DNA of 64,000 nt, from NCBI RefSeq assembly GCF_047948215.1, contig NC_134460.1, positions 13,575,501 to 13,639,500 of the forward strand, in the 5' to 3' direction. Shown here one piece after another: positions 1 through 11,607 of this stretch (positions are counted from its first letter, which is position 1; every line of letters begins with the position of its first letter). The translations under genes and the position numbers were made by a program. The notes below the pieces were generated by a model that was given only the letters and a program-made list of their open reading frames with translations, was not told the origin of the DNA and searched no databases. This DNA comes from Lycorma delicatula (lineage: Eukaryota; Arthropoda; Insecta; Hemiptera; Fulgoridae).

Positions 1-1374
1 AAATCTAAAAGTCAATATTTTTATGAAAATAAATTCTTAATTAGGTAAATTTATTATTAATAATAATAATAATAGGTAATAATAACTGAAGGTAGTTAAT
101 ATAAACTGTAATAAGAACCCTCTCATGAATACAGAAATGAAAATAAACTAAGAAAAACTTAAAAGCCTGGTCAAATCCAAATGTAATTTGCCCCTGAATT
201 TAGGTCAAAACTAACATGCTCTATTAATAATGTTATCACAAGTATTAATATAATAACATTAACAAAAAGTATTTGAAACATTTAAACAAAGATGCAGAAA
301 ATTCAGGGTTTTTTTAATTATATTATCTAAAATCACCCACAAAAACTAATCTACATAAATTTTAATCTTATTTTAAGTAAATTTGTTGGAAAATTCTTTA
401 ATTAGGTCAATAATTTATTAAAAATAGCAATAAAAGGATAATAAGGTTTTTTCTCATGCTTAAATATAACACTATGATGTAAAAGTAGTTCTACTGCTTG
501 GTTTGATAGAGGTGGATTTTGTTATTTTTTTAGGAATAAAGTCTACTTTTATTTTTAAAAGATAGCAAATTATTAATACGGATAAATAAGAATTTTTAAT
601 TTACTAAATAATTGTTTACCCAATTCATATGTTGTGCTAAACAATGACCTACCTGATAGCCCTTTATTGAATCTTAATACTCATTTTTCCTTTTTAAAGA
701 GCCGCAGGAATAATTTGAGTCTTCAAAATGAAATGATAAACAGATTGATTTTGTGGAAAGAGAAATTATATTGAATTGGCTTAATGTTTATTAACTTGTA
801 CATATTAAAACTGTGTCCATTAATTTCCAAATTTCACTAAATTTAGTATTATTTATTAAATCTTTACTTTGGATGATTACTTTGTAATTAGTTAAAAATT
901 TTTATTTTGCATTTCAGTACCAAGATATGCTCTAATAACCATGAAATAAAATTTGTACAAATCTACAATTTTTTTTTACACTAACTAAGAAAGTTTCTTT
1001 TGAATAGTGAAAAGAATTCTTGTAATAATATACTAACTCTCATTACTATGCATACATAAATACACAATGTTTTTTTTTCTTTTTGAATTTAAATACAATT
1101 GAAAAAGTTTTTTGCTTCATATTAAAAGTTGTAATATTTACAATTCAAAACTTTGCTTTAAATTAAAGGAGTGACATTTTTTGAATTATCTCTAAAAATG
1201 ATCTCTAAGAAATAGAGGTCATTTCCTTTGCTATTATCTTCCTTCAGGCAATAACAAAAATTACTGTAGAATACACCTTTAGTAAATAAAACATAAATCG
1301 GTACAATATATGTGGAGAAATGTGCATTAACAAATACATATAACCAAAAACATTAAGAATATTTGAAGTTAATA
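1..1374. other. AT-rich non-coding stretch
   Basis: No open frame above about 60 codons and no recognisable protein, RNA gene or terminal repeat. A run of ATT/TAA trinucleotides sits near 50-80. I see nothing else here. Confidence 0.7.
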
Positions 1375-1654
1375 AATAAACCCAACGAGTTGGTCTAGTA
1401 GGGCCGCAAATCAGCTGATTTTGAGGTTGGGAGTTCCAACATTCAAATCCTAGTAAAGGCAGTTACTTCTATACGGATTTGAATACTAGATTGTGGATAA
1501 TGATGTTCTTTGCTGGTTGGATTTCAATTAACCACACATCTCAGAAATGGTCGACACTTGACTGTACAAGACTACATTTCACTTACACTCACACATATCA
1601 TCCTCTGAAGTAATACCTGGCGGTGATTTCCAGAGGCTAAACAGGAAAAAAAAG
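1375..1654 (+). mobile_element. tRNA-derived SINE, family 1, copy A
   Basis: The 5' part looks like a tRNA gene: an A-box-like TTGGTCTAGTAGG near 1389 and a degenerate B box (ATTCAAATCC) near 1441. The shared core AAATCAGCTGATTTTGA and a stretch beginning AAAGGCAGTTACTTCTATA follow, then a 3' end reading CATCCTCTGAAG...AGAGGCTAAACAGG and an A-run. Diverged copies of the same core occur at 31.7, 49.4 and 62.8 kb in this window. The 7-mer GTTAATA lies just before (1368) and just after (1655) the element and may be a target-site duplication. Non-autonomous; it would depend on a LINE. Confidence 0.8.
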
Positions 1655-1661
1655 GTTAATA

Positions 1662-3070
1662 GCTAAAAATAACACAAAACAAAAACTGAGAATTAAGGGG
1701 GCACTTCTTTCTTGATATATTATTTCTTACATATTGTGTATATTTACATGTAAATGTAAATATACTTTATAATGTACTAGAAATAATATATTTATTATGT
1801 ATATTTACATAACTATATTTCTTCTTATTATATAGTATACTTATACATTGTGTGATGTTGCCATATAATCAGGATGTTCAAGCCAAACAACTCAATCTTC
1901 AGGTAGCGTGTGTAACCTATCGGAAGCCAAGGTTGCAAACTTGGTTGAAAACTGGTAACATTTTTTTAAGCTGACTATACAAACTACAGCTTTCTTTGAA
2001 CAAATACTGTGAAATTACCCTAAATAGAAACATAAATCAACAATAGTTTTGAAGATTTATTAAATGAGTTTAAAGCTCTATGAACTAATTACTTGTAATT
2101 ATCATATCTCCTCTCTTTAATTGCTTCACATAAAAAGAATAAAATTACTGAAACTTATAAGTGAAGGAAACTCATAATTTAGGTCTTGAGTTTTCCTATT
2201 CCTCAGCATATTTACTGTGGTATGTTAAAGTTTGAACAAAATTTAAGTTGATCAAGTAATTGTTCAGAATTATTACACACATATGCATTTATTTAAATAA
2301 CTATACTACTTTCATTCTATTTGCTTGAACATCTTTCTTTGGACATGAAAACAACTTTCTAGGTTACTAAATTCTTAGAAAAATGTTGTAGGAGATAGAC
2401 TAAAACCAGTAAGCATCAGATAAAACAATTTAGATATAAATATTTAAAATAAATTTACATATACGTATATATTAATACTTATATGTTCACAGAAATAAGC
2501 TTTAAATATTAATGCATGCACGTATCAAAATTTCACTAAAAATGTATAATCAATAAAAATAAAAAATTATTAACAATTACTTCAAAAGTAAGCTGTGATG
2601 AGTGATCCAAGAACTCAATATTATTAGAAATGGTTAGGCAAATGTACTGCATAAGGGGTCTGTTAATTCATGAAATAAAAATGCTCCTCCTGTTAACAAG
2701 AAGTAATCAAGAGGAACTGCTGTGGGGGTTACAATAGATCAGGTGAAATGTCTCTTGCCAGCCTCCGTGGCAAAAAAACAAAAAAAGTCTGTTTTAAGGT
2801 GGAGGGAACCACCTTTTCACTCTATTTTGCTGCATAACAGTAACCCATATGTCGCTATGCAGCTAGAACAAAGTTCAATGTCATCCTTTGAAGCATTTCA
2901 TAACAGTGGTCTTGGATGCTGATAAATGAACTCATGTTAGTATGACTTTCTGGTAGAATTGACCAACTGCAATACAGAAGACTTTGCCCAATTCAACAGT
3001 GACAGTAGGTGTTAACTAGTATTTAGTAGTGAGATCTAACCTCCCTGCCTGTACAATTTATCATCTTTTG
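1662..3070. other. AT-rich non-coding stretch
   Basis: Only short frames are present (for example 2722-2922 and 3029-3235), with no family match and transposon-free appearance. Nothing else supported. Confidence 0.6.
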
Positions 3071-3074
3071 ATAA

Positions 3075-3107
3075 TAATATTTATAGTGGCAACCACTATA
3101 AATATTA
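3075..3107. repeat. Perfect hairpin, 15-bp arms, 3-bp loop
   Basis: TAATATTTATAGTGG is followed after CAA by its exact reverse complement. The right arm with two preceding bases (AACCACTATAAATATTA) recurs as a direct repeat at 3151-3167. Confidence 0.9.
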
Positions 3108-3534
3108 CTGTAGTATTAGTATATTTATTATATTGGTATATTTGTATGGTAACCACTATAAATATTATGGACACTGGAGCCAAGTTATTGGATGAAAATA
3201 TTATCGACCAACTTAGAAGACAAAGAGTGAAGTGAATAAAAATCAGTATTAAGTAAAGTAAGGTATGAAACGAAAAAGTAAGTACTGATTTTGATGAGAA
3301 TAAACATTTACTGTTACTGTCAAGTTAACACTTAGTGGATTAAGAGAGTACTGGTAATAATCAGTAATTACTTGTTGCAACATAAGTAAACACTGATTGA
3401 ATGACATCATCGTATACATGTATTCATTATCGAACAAGTTAAATCATGCCTGTTACAATTTTTTATATTTAAACAATTGTTAAACATTCATACAGTTTCG
3501 GATCTTGGTAGCGTTTTGTGTGTAACATCTAGCC

Positions 3535-4289
3535 ATGGAAGCGTGCAGTGATGAAATTTTTGAGCGTGATGATGAAACTCAGTTTGAGGAGCCTATTTCT
3601 GGTATAAAAAATGAACACAGTAGATAATGTCTTATAAAAACAATAGAGTAGTTTTAAGCAGATCAATGACGCCGAAAATAGTATCAGCTAAAGAAAAAGC
3701 ATGGAATTTAATATTGTTTGAGTATGAGAAAAAACTGGACAAATAGCAACTACAGAGAAACTTAAGAAAATTGTTAATAATATAAAAACAGAGCTGAAAA
3801 AAAAGGCTGATAAAACTACTACAGGCAACAGAAAAATCATTTTGCGTGACTGGGAAAATGAATTAATTGAAATGATGAAGTTCCAAGATAACCCACTAAC
3901 CCTTAAAGTTCCTGGTGAAGTATGTGTTGTCTTTTGATGTACAAAGATTTTGTACATCAAAAGACTTAGACTTTGATGTCTCTGCTGGATCAAGTAGCAA
4001 CGATTCTTCCACTTCTGGACAGGACTCTTCAAAAAATATCAGAAAGAGAAAACCTCAAGATTTCGAGACTGAAGAAAGTTTGAAGTTAACTACGCCAGAG
4101 CTGCAGAGGATGGTGCTACTAAAAAAACTTAAGTTGATCAAACTACAGATGAAAAAAGAAGAACATATAATGACATTTTTGAATGAGTCGGAGAAAAAGC
4201 AAGAGCCATCAGTAGAACAGGAACTCTGTCAATCTTATTCTATAGTTTATTGGCCGAATGAAATTTGTAATTTTTCAATAAATAAATAA
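3535..4289 (+). pseudogene. Myb/SANT-like DNA-binding protein of a Harbinger element (broken)
   Basis: Harbinger transposons usually carry a second gene, a Myb/SANT-like protein that binds DNA and helps import the transposase. A start at 3535 (MEACSDEIFERDD) opens a short frame that soon stops. Helical, Lys-rich segments follow in shifting frames: TPKIVSAKEKAWNLI, then KLRKIVNNIKTELKKKADK and RDWENELIEMM. A charged C-terminal part is open to 4289 (TPELQRMVLLKKLKLIKLQM). At least three stops or frame changes break the gene. One is a hairpin insertion at 3929-3965; leaving it out would join KVPGEVC directly to TSKDLDFDVSAG. The assignment rests on the partner transposase and the domain look, so it is moderate. 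Confidence 0.55.
3929..3965. repeat. Perfect hairpin, 17-bp arms, 3-bp loop, inside a transposon gene
   Basis: GTCTTTTGATGTACAAA is followed after GAT by its exact reverse complement. The hairpin sits where the Myb-like reading frame breaks. About 28 bases appear to be inserted between TGT and ACATCA, and they copy the adjacent coding bases in reverse complement. Confidence 0.9.
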
Positions 4290-4761
4290 ATAGACTAATA
4301 AAACTTTTGTATACCTTCCCTATTCTTTTCTTTTAAAATTATAAATAAAGTAAATAGGTAATAAATAAGAAAGAAAAAATAAACAAAAACGTGTTAAAAA
4401 AATAAAAAAATAATGCATGTGACTTTGAGGCTGAGCATTTGTTAGAGCACAGTTAAAAAATTATGTGCTTGCAAACTCCACTCACAGGTAGCATGCACAT
4501 TCAAAGTTGTAAGGCAAGGTAAGGTCATGCGTAATCCCCAACAATTGACCTAACCCACCCGGGTTAGTTCAGACAAGTGCCAAAATCCAGTTGTAACCAC
4601 AACTTGATTTTTTTGTGTGTGTGCATAAAGTGCATTTTTTAATTGTAATCGTTTATTTTATTATTGTTATTTTTTTCCTTTTTTAGGGGGTAGGGATTTA
4701 AGGAATAAAATAAGGTTAAGTTATCTTTACATTTTAATTATCAGCTGCAAGTGTGAGTATG

Positions 4762-5575
4762 TCAGCAATTTCTTTTCATTTTTCTTACCCTCTCCGTCTC
4801 AGAGTTATCTTCTTCTTCATATTCTAGTGCTTCCTCTGTTAATTTATTTTCTATAAGTTCAGTTTCATAATTATCATTTAAATGCTTTGCGAAATTATGA
4901 AGCACTACACAAGCAACAACAACTTTGGGAACATTTTCTAACTTAATTTGTACAAGATTTCCAAGTATAGGGAATCTATTTTTTAACTGTCCGAACATTC
5001 TATTATAACTCGTTCTTTGTAATGATGACTGTTATATACTTTTTCTTCTCTACTTGTTGCGGAAGTGAATGGTATGAGCATCCACAGCGAAATCCTATAC
5101 ACGCTCTCAGCCAAGACACACACTGATCCCATATATGCAGATAGAACTTTACAGACTGAACTTTTTCTCCATATCCTACTGTCATGTGTACTTCCAGGCC
5201 ATGATGCATCTACACTTGTGAATCTTTCTGTAGTGTCGCAGGTTGCCTGTACAATAATGCTTGTATAACCTTTCCTATTTATATAGGAATCTCCTAATTT
5301 TGATGGTTTTGTAATTTGTACATGAGTGCAATCCAAAGCATTTTAAAGCGCAATAACCACTTTTCTTGCGCTTCATTAACTTCTTCCATAGTTTCAGGAA
5401 AATAAATCCACAGCCCATTAATTAACTTTATTTAGGATGTAATTAAATTTTTTTCCAACAGTCGTCCTGTAAACACCAAAGTCTTCAGCAATACCTGACT
5501 GATAGCCAGGATTACTGAGATGTCGCAAGAATATTTCCATCTTCAAATCCACCTCTTGTTTCATTACTTTCATCT
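4762..5575 (-). pseudogene. HARBI1-like DDE transposase, frameshifted
   Basis: Harbinger transposases cut and join DNA with a DDE triad. Reading the minus strand, a helix-turn-helix-like segment (LRHLSNPGYQSGIAEDFGVY, about 5540-5480) comes first, followed by stops. The catalytic core then reads DCTHVQI (first Asp, near 5333), INRKGYTSIIVQATCD, and WPGSTHDSRIW (second Asp, near 5195). RVIIE near 5000 supplies the Glu. The frame shifts there and continues as FGQLKNRFPIL and VVACVVLHNFAK to 4762. Lesions include upstream stops and the frameshift near 4990, so it cannot encode a full enzyme. Family assignment is firm. Confidence 0.85.
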
Positions 5576-5935
5576 AAAAATGTCTGTGCTAAAACCACTA
5601 GAGATTGTTTTTCTAAGCGAAGTAACTGTTTGTACTTACTTAAGACTGATTTCTCGTCACTTTTTGTACACTTTACACTCACACGTTTTCATAAAAGCTG
5701 CCATATCTGTATAAAACAGAGTTTTAAGTCCGCACAGGACCAACCTGAAATATGAGCAAGTAAATACTGAAAAATATCTATAAGTTTTATTCTCACAATT
5801 TCAAGTAAGTACTGAATACTGCAAGTATCCACTGGTTATTATAAGTGAATACTGGAGTTGCAAGTAAGTACTGGCAGAAGTCAAGTACAGTCAACACTAT
5901 CAGTAAATACTTATTTTTTATTCTCATTTTCTTCA

Positions 5936-6285
5936 GTGATTACTCGAAAAACAGCAAGTAAAAGGTTTTACATATTTTTATTCATTATAGCCAATAGTGA
6001 CCTTAAATACTATCTCTTTTTCTGATGATCAAATTCTAATTTCTGACTTTGAATAGAACTTGCAAAAATCTATTTCCTTCTTTCAATATGTTTGTAGAAA
6101 TTGTAATTTAATAATATCTTCCCCAAAGACTAAAGTTATGGTATTCTAAAAAAAATATCCTTTGAGATTGAAGGTTAATGATTTAATTATAGAGCAGGTC
6201 AGGCTGCCAAATCAGTTTTAATTGAGAGATTGGTGTTTACAAAAAGTTTCCTGTTTTCAGTGTACATGCAGAATAATTACAAGGA
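5936..6285. other. Non-coding spacer
   Basis: AT-rich, with no open frame of note. It separates the Harbinger relic from the LINE fragment. Confidence 0.6.
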
Positions 6286-6289
6286 CAAT

Positions 6290-6765
6290 GGTAAATAGGG
6301 TCACATAGATACCCAGATAAGATTTTATAATGTCATGGCAGTTCCAACTCTCTTGTTTGGTAGTGAAACATAGAGTCTTACAAAGAAAATTAAACAAAAG
6401 TTGGAAACAGCTGAAATATAGTTTTTACAGAAAGTAACAGACTGTAGAAGAGAGGAGAATAGTAGAAATGTACACATTTGGAATTAGTTAAATGAAGTTT
6501 GTATCAATGACAAAGTTAATTTCTGTTACAGCAAGCGGAGAGATCAATTTCAAAGACTGAACAACAGTAGAATCCTAAAAATAATCTTGGAGTATAAGTC
6601 CAAAGGAAGAAGATGCAAAGGAAGACTGTGGTGACATTGGGGATAGTTTTGGAGTAGTTATTCTAGATTTGGAACAAGTTTATATAAATCTAACCCTTGA
6701 AGAGGGTTATCAAGAGTGGAATCAGTGATGAAAGATGTTTAAAACTTAACTTTTCAGATGCACAG
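6290..6765 (+). pseudogene. 5'-truncated LINE, 3' end of the endonuclease/RT ORF
   Basis: Broken frames on the plus strand read VPTLLFGSET, TKKIKQKLETAE, FLQKVTDCRR, ICINDKVNF-like and NNSRILKIILEYKSKGRR. This order (LYGSETW, K..I..AEM.FLR, NRIPK...Y..KGRR) is the C-terminal tail found in a common group of arthropod endonuclease/reverse-transcriptase LINEs. Only about 470 bp remain, with many stops. It lies just downstream of the CEP78 3' end. The exact clade cannot be told from this tail. Confidence 0.6.
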
Positions 6766-6897
6766 AGCCAGTTTTATAAATAATGTATTTTACTGATTAA
6801 AATGTTTTCAGTCACTTTATCAAAAGCAAGTCATTTTATATTAATTAAAATCAACTTATAGGTTAATTAAAAACAAAGAGATTAACTTTTTCAGATC

Positions 6898-6903
6898 TTT
6901 ATT
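6898..6903 (-). terminator. Poly(A) signal of CEP78
   Basis: AATAAA on the minus strand, about 60 bases past the CEP78 stop codon at 6962. Confidence 0.65.
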
Positions 6904-6961
6904 CTATAACAAATTCTTTTTGTTGTTATTGTGTAAATAATATAATACTGCAATTATCACA

Positions 6962-7318
6962 TTATTTTTCACTTCGTACGCTGTACTTTTTCAATTTAGA
7001 ATTACTTTTTACTGTTTTTGTTATATCTGATTTGGTTTGTGATGGTTTTTTATGTACAATATGATTGCTAGGCTGAGTAGCATTACATGCCGGAAGTAGA
7101 AGCAATAATTTTGCTGACTTAAACGACTCATTATCTAATTCAAAATTATTAGATACAATTTCTTGGGGAATTTTCAATGTTGGTACACCATTTCTCTTTC
7201 TTATTTTAGTTTTACTTAGTTTAATTTTGCTTTTTTCTTTTCTATTAAATTTGTTATATTTTGTAGGAGTATTTGAGTTTGTAGTAGTAGTTGATGTTGC
7301 AGCATTTTTTTTAGTACC

Positions 7319-7396
<78 letters not shown>

Positions 7397-8695
7397 TTTT
7401 GCATGACAATAATTTTGTATTAAGCATGTCCGTATCTCTTCTATTTGTTCTTTACATTTATTATGTTTTTTTTCAAGGGCTAAACGTCTATTTCGTTCTG
7501 TATTTAAGTTGCTAGATACTTTACGTAACAAAACTTTAGTTCTTTCTAATTCAGATGTAATGCTACTGGGTTTGTCTTTGTTTTTGATAATAACATTACC
7601 ATGATAACTTTTATCTTGATATTGTATGTTACGTGGACTAAATTTTTTTAATAAATTTGAATTTGTACAGCTTTTTGTTTTTATTGCTGGTGATACTGAC
7701 ATTTGTTGGGTGTTGTAACTATTTGGAGATGACATTAAAGAATTTGAGGAATCGATCCATCCATAACTATCATCGTTATCATTGCTGGTGTTTTTTTTTA
7801 GTCTATCAAGAATGGTTTTAATTATATCATTTGAAATATCATTTTTTCTAACGTCTATTATTTTAATATTTGGATTAATTTTTAACAATAATAATGCATC
7901 TTCAGTAGATGAATTTGTTAAATTGCAGTTTTGAAAATCTATTGCTTTTATCCACAAATCATCTAGTAATTCATAACATATTATTTTAAATCCTTCATCC
8001 CCAATTCCCCTGTTATTATTTAAGGTTATCCTACGGAGGCCGGGAAGAATATCTGGATTTGGTAAACGATATCTCAATGACTGTTTCCAGGATTCACTAT
8101 ATCGAGCAAATTTTTGGCTTTTAATTACAGCCGATATTTCTTTTGCACCATTATATGTAATTCCAGAACCTGTTAGATCAATTTTTTGTAAACCAGTGTG
8201 TCTACATATAATTCTACACAAAGTAGCAATATTTTCTTCGCTAAGGCTGCAATAAGACAAAGTCAAATTTTGAAGATTTCTTTGTTTATTTATGCTGTTG
8301 TTCAGAATCTTAGCATAATTGTCATTGAGTGGAAGTGCTTCTAGAAATAAAGTACTTAATAATTCTGAATTTATGACACAAACTGCTATGGCATCTATAA
8401 TAGCAAATAGCAATGGTTCTTTAAGGAAAACAGGTTCATTGACAACAATATTCTGTATTAATCTTGATTTCTTAGGAAATGTCTCTCGATTCAAAAATGT
8501 GCTATAAATAATAATTGAATGTAAATTATTCTGATTACATTTTAATGCATTTAATAACACAAGCCAATCATCTTTATCTAAACGATCAGCATTTATTTTT
8601 AAATGTTGATTTTGTAGCAAATGTACTTTTGATTTAACTTTTTTTTCTATAGAGTACCAATAGTCTTTGAAGTTTTTTGGTGCTGATTTATTCAT
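6962..8695 (-). CDS. CEP78: CEP78, centrosomal protein of 78 kDa
   Basis: CEP78 is a mature-centriole and ciliary-base protein that in vertebrates binds the EDD-DYRK2-VprBP ubiquitin ligase and controls centriole and cilium properties. The 577-residue frame keeps the family order: an N-terminal FKDYWYSIEKKV-NADRLDKDDWLVLLNALK block, then leucine-rich repeats (about 125-300) with the diagnostic SWKQSLRYRLPNPDILPGLR and DLWIKAIDFQNCNLT. A DVRKND and YGWI segment follows, then a coiled coil (about 375-425). Residues about 433-458 are a pure Asn tract followed by a pure Asp tract, which I take as a local expansion. The tail is basic and ends SVRSEK. There is no coding intron. The start is the first in-frame ATG after an upstream stop and lies two bases after a splice-acceptor-like TTTCTCATTTCAG, so a 5' UTR exon is likely. 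Confidence 0.92.
7321..7396. repeat. (CAT)n-(TTA)n trinucleotide tract inside CEP78
   Basis: About thirteen CAT units run directly into about eleven ATT units. On the coding strand they read as GAT (Asp) and AAT (Asn) codons and stay in frame. The two unit types differ by one base, so the Asn block may have arisen from the Asp block or the reverse. Confidence 0.95.
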
Positions 8696-8696
8696 T

Positions 8697-8712
8697 CTGA
8701 AATGAGAAAAGA
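8697..8712 (-). other. Probable 3' splice acceptor just upstream of the CEP78 start
   Basis: The minus strand reads CTTTTCTCATTTCAG directly before A-ATG. A pyrimidine-rich tract ending in CAG two bases before a start codon suggests a non-coding first exon at higher coordinates. Confidence 0.5.
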
Positions 8713-11149
8713 TTTGGTTGTATCATACTTAAATAAGACTTAAAAATAGTTTGGTTAATAAAAGTATGAATTATTATGTCCTTGTAACAAACAGTTACAA
8801 GACTAATTTTATTTTTTTTAAATTAGCAAGTTTAATTTTTTGCATAATTGTATAAGGTAGATAACATATTTATTTCTGTCTTTGTAATTTCAGAATACCT
8901 CCACCAATCTTTATAAAATAGTTAACAAAATATTTATCTCAGTCATGTATACAGGAATTCAAATGAACAGTATGCATCCACACAGCTTTCTGCCACATCA
9001 GTGGTCATCTGGATAAACCTAACTGTGCTTTCTCTTCCATAGCAGAATTCTGACTCCCGGTCTACTGTTGAGCATTGTAGTATATTTTCCAAGCCTTACA
9101 GAATGCATAGCAAGGTGTTGCAAGTTTGGGTACTAATTTATTCATGTATTTCTCTGATGCATTGATCACATACTTCTGTGTGTAATCAATAAGGTGGGAC
9201 ATAAATATAATAATCATTAGGAGTATCAGTGGTAGGTCATTGTTTATGATATAATTGCTGAGAAAAACACATGATTAATAGCTGAGAAAAACACTATTAT
9301 CAGCCACTAGTTTCTGCCAATATGAGAGCGAGGTTTAAAAACATACATATTTGATAGATGGGAGGCAAACTCCCCATGTGTCAGGTTGTTTAATAACCTA
9401 ATTGATCTCTTGAAAAAGTCCTATGTATTGTTCTCTACAAATGAGTCAAGGCTTATATTTGGCTAGCCATGGAGCTTTTGGTTTTGCATTTTTAAGTGTA
9501 TAGGAATTCATCAATCTTGCACTCTGCTGTTTACTATCTCTCCATTTTTCCTTGCTTTCAATACCCAGGAAGTTTTATGCTTTTCTCCCTTAGGTCTAGA
9601 ACCTTATGTAAGGTTAGATTTATATGTTCACAAAAAGCCTCCAAAAATCAGGTTGGAAAGGCTTTTGATCCAATTAAGTGTTAAAGAGGTTATCTCAGAG
9701 GCTGGTGAAAACTGTCCATACTGGAATAAATTACTTAAAAATTCTGTACTACTTGTCCATTTTTCCTCTCAGTTTGATAATTAACATTTAAATATTAATA
9801 CTTTTGATGTTTCTTACTTTTAAAAACCAGAATGCATCATAGTCTGGTCACTCATTATATGGCAGTACTCAAGTGGCACTCTTATCTCTTACTTGGAGGC
9901 ATAATTAAATACATTACTGCAGAATGAGATCAAGATTTAAATTGGACTCTGTCCAACACTTTCCTGCCTTGTCAGAAAGAGGATACTCTACTAAAATTAA
10001 ATTACATATCTCTTCCAGATTTCCTTAAGGAAGAAACAGATTATAAAATATTTGGATTCAAGCTCCAAATTTTGACTATATTTCCTGCTAAGTAATTGTT
10101 TTATACAGAGGAAAAATTTTAAGAGTATAATACAGTGCTCATAAAATAGTGGTGGGGTTTCAAGCAGCCATAGATTTGAAACAAAGCATAATAGTCAAGA
10201 AATATATTTCAAAAGAGAGAGAACTATCCAAGTTAATTAGCACCACTTTATGTGCACTGTAATTCAAGAACAGTAACCACATAAAGCTTAGTCTGATGGG
10301 ATCAACAGCTGAGAGAAACAGGCAGCCTACTGAAGCAGTCACATCCAAGATGACCACCACATTGTCTGATGAGACAATTGAAGCTGTGCAAACAAGTTAC
10401 TTATGTAGTCTGAAAAACATCGGTGTGGTAGTGTTCTTTATAATTATACATTCCAAAAACAATTATTTACAAATTTTGAATAAAATGTATTCATAGGACA
10501 ATATTAAATGACTTGAATTTACTACATTCAGAATAGACTAGATCATGATAAAAAGTTTTCAAACAAGTTTATATTCAATAATGAAGCTATGTTTTTTGTT
10601 TCAGGACAGTACATAATATCACATATCATTTACAGTACATCAATATGGGAACCCAAAAATTGGACTCATATTATGGGAGCCCAAAAGTTGTTCCATATTG
10701 GAATCAATATGGTGCTGCATGATTGGACAAGAGAGAGTTACAGGTTCCTTCCTTTTGCGCAAAAAGTATGACGGGAAGCAACCGCCAGGATATGATAGAA
10801 GGATAAAAAGTGCTCTAAGTATTATTAAGCTATGTAAAGACTCATGCTTTCTGTTCAATTAAGAAATTTCGATGATTTAAAAGAGGTTATTTTATATATT
10901 ACACTGCGTGTTCTCTGCTGTCCATGGCAAGAGATAGAATATAGTCTTGATGTATGCAGGGCGACTAAAAAAGCAAACATCAATACCTACTGAAGAGGTA
11001 AGATTTTTGGAGTGTTTTTCTTCATTTTGAGGTATACTTCATATGTTTCTGTCATGCTTTATTAAAAAAAAAAAACTGTGTCTGAGTTTTATACTTTACA
11101 TTCATTTTAGTAACTGTAAATTCAATCAACTTATATTTGAAATTTTTTG
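8713..11149. other. Intergenic or 5' intronic DNA, no gene recognised
   Basis: All frames are short and match nothing I know. Small local duplications occur, for example GCTGAGAAAAACAC near 9257 and 9281, and two near-copies of ATGGGARCCCAAAA near 10645 and 10674. If CEP78 has an upstream 5' UTR exon, part of this is its first intron. Confidence 0.5.
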
Positions 11150-11607
11150 TTTTGTTCGAGAAAATTTATCCACGTGGTTCGTTTTAGGTCAAAGTTAGTT
11201 GAAATTGAAAATATTTCCATCAGTACAACTAATGGCAATTTTTAAACGTCGTTTATTACGAGTGCAGTGACTCTTGATTAAGTGGCGTCAGTTTAACGTG
11301 TTAGTGTAGTTACTCATCCTTTCATTTCCTACACTCATTCATTTATAACAATTTACACATCTGTATTCCTCGTTAAAATGAGTTAACGAGGAATAACTGC
11401 ACGTTAACTGCAAATCCGAAGTAGTAAACTGATTATTTCTCTTTAATGTCAAAAATAGATTCAATTGTACGAGTTAATTTAGAACAGCTCATCAAGACCA
11501 ACGAATTGTTATTGGGAATAAAAATTGATTCTAGTGTAGTAGTAATTGTACAAATTTATCGTTTTTTTGTAATTTTAAGAGTAGCCAAAATCTATATTAA
11601 CTTTTAA
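11150..11607. promoter_or_regulatory. Possible shared 5' region between CEP78 and KIFBP
   Basis: CG dinucleotides are locally more common here than in the flanks (CACGTGG, AACGTCG, TTACGAG, GGCGTC, TAACGTG). A 53-codon ATG frame starts at 11446 (MSKIDSIVRVNLEQLIK). The spot lies between the two divergent genes. No TATA box or initiator is clear, and the short frame does not splice in phase to KIFBP exon 28224 at any donor I could see. Very tentative. Confidence 0.2.
11364..11395. repeat. Perfect hairpin, 13-bp arms, 6-bp loop
   Basis: TATTCCTCGTTAA, loop AATGAG, then TTAACGAGGAATA. Confidence 0.9.

Larger units (their letters stand above)
3290..5935. mobile_element. PIF/Harbinger-like DNA transposon, two convergent genes, decayed
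   Basis: Two decayed genes typical of Harbinger elements face each other: a Myb/SANT-like gene on the plus strand (3535-4289) and a HARBI1-type DDE transposase on the minus strand (4762-5575). Both flanks carry the same motifs in opposite orientation: GAGAATAAA near 3297 and its complement near 5788 and 5918, and several copies of AAGTAAGTACTG (3279, 5803, 5850). I take these as imperfect terminal and subterminal repeats. The exact ends and the usual 3-bp target duplication could not be fixed. Confidence 0.65.

Noticed and set aside
7216..7404. Minus frame of poly-Ile and poly-Met
   Set aside because: Shifted reading of the CEP78 trinucleotide tract.
11446..11607. 53-codon frame as KIFBP first exon
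   Set aside because: No donor within it gives the two-base carry-over needed by the exon at 28224, and the N-terminal length would not fit the family.
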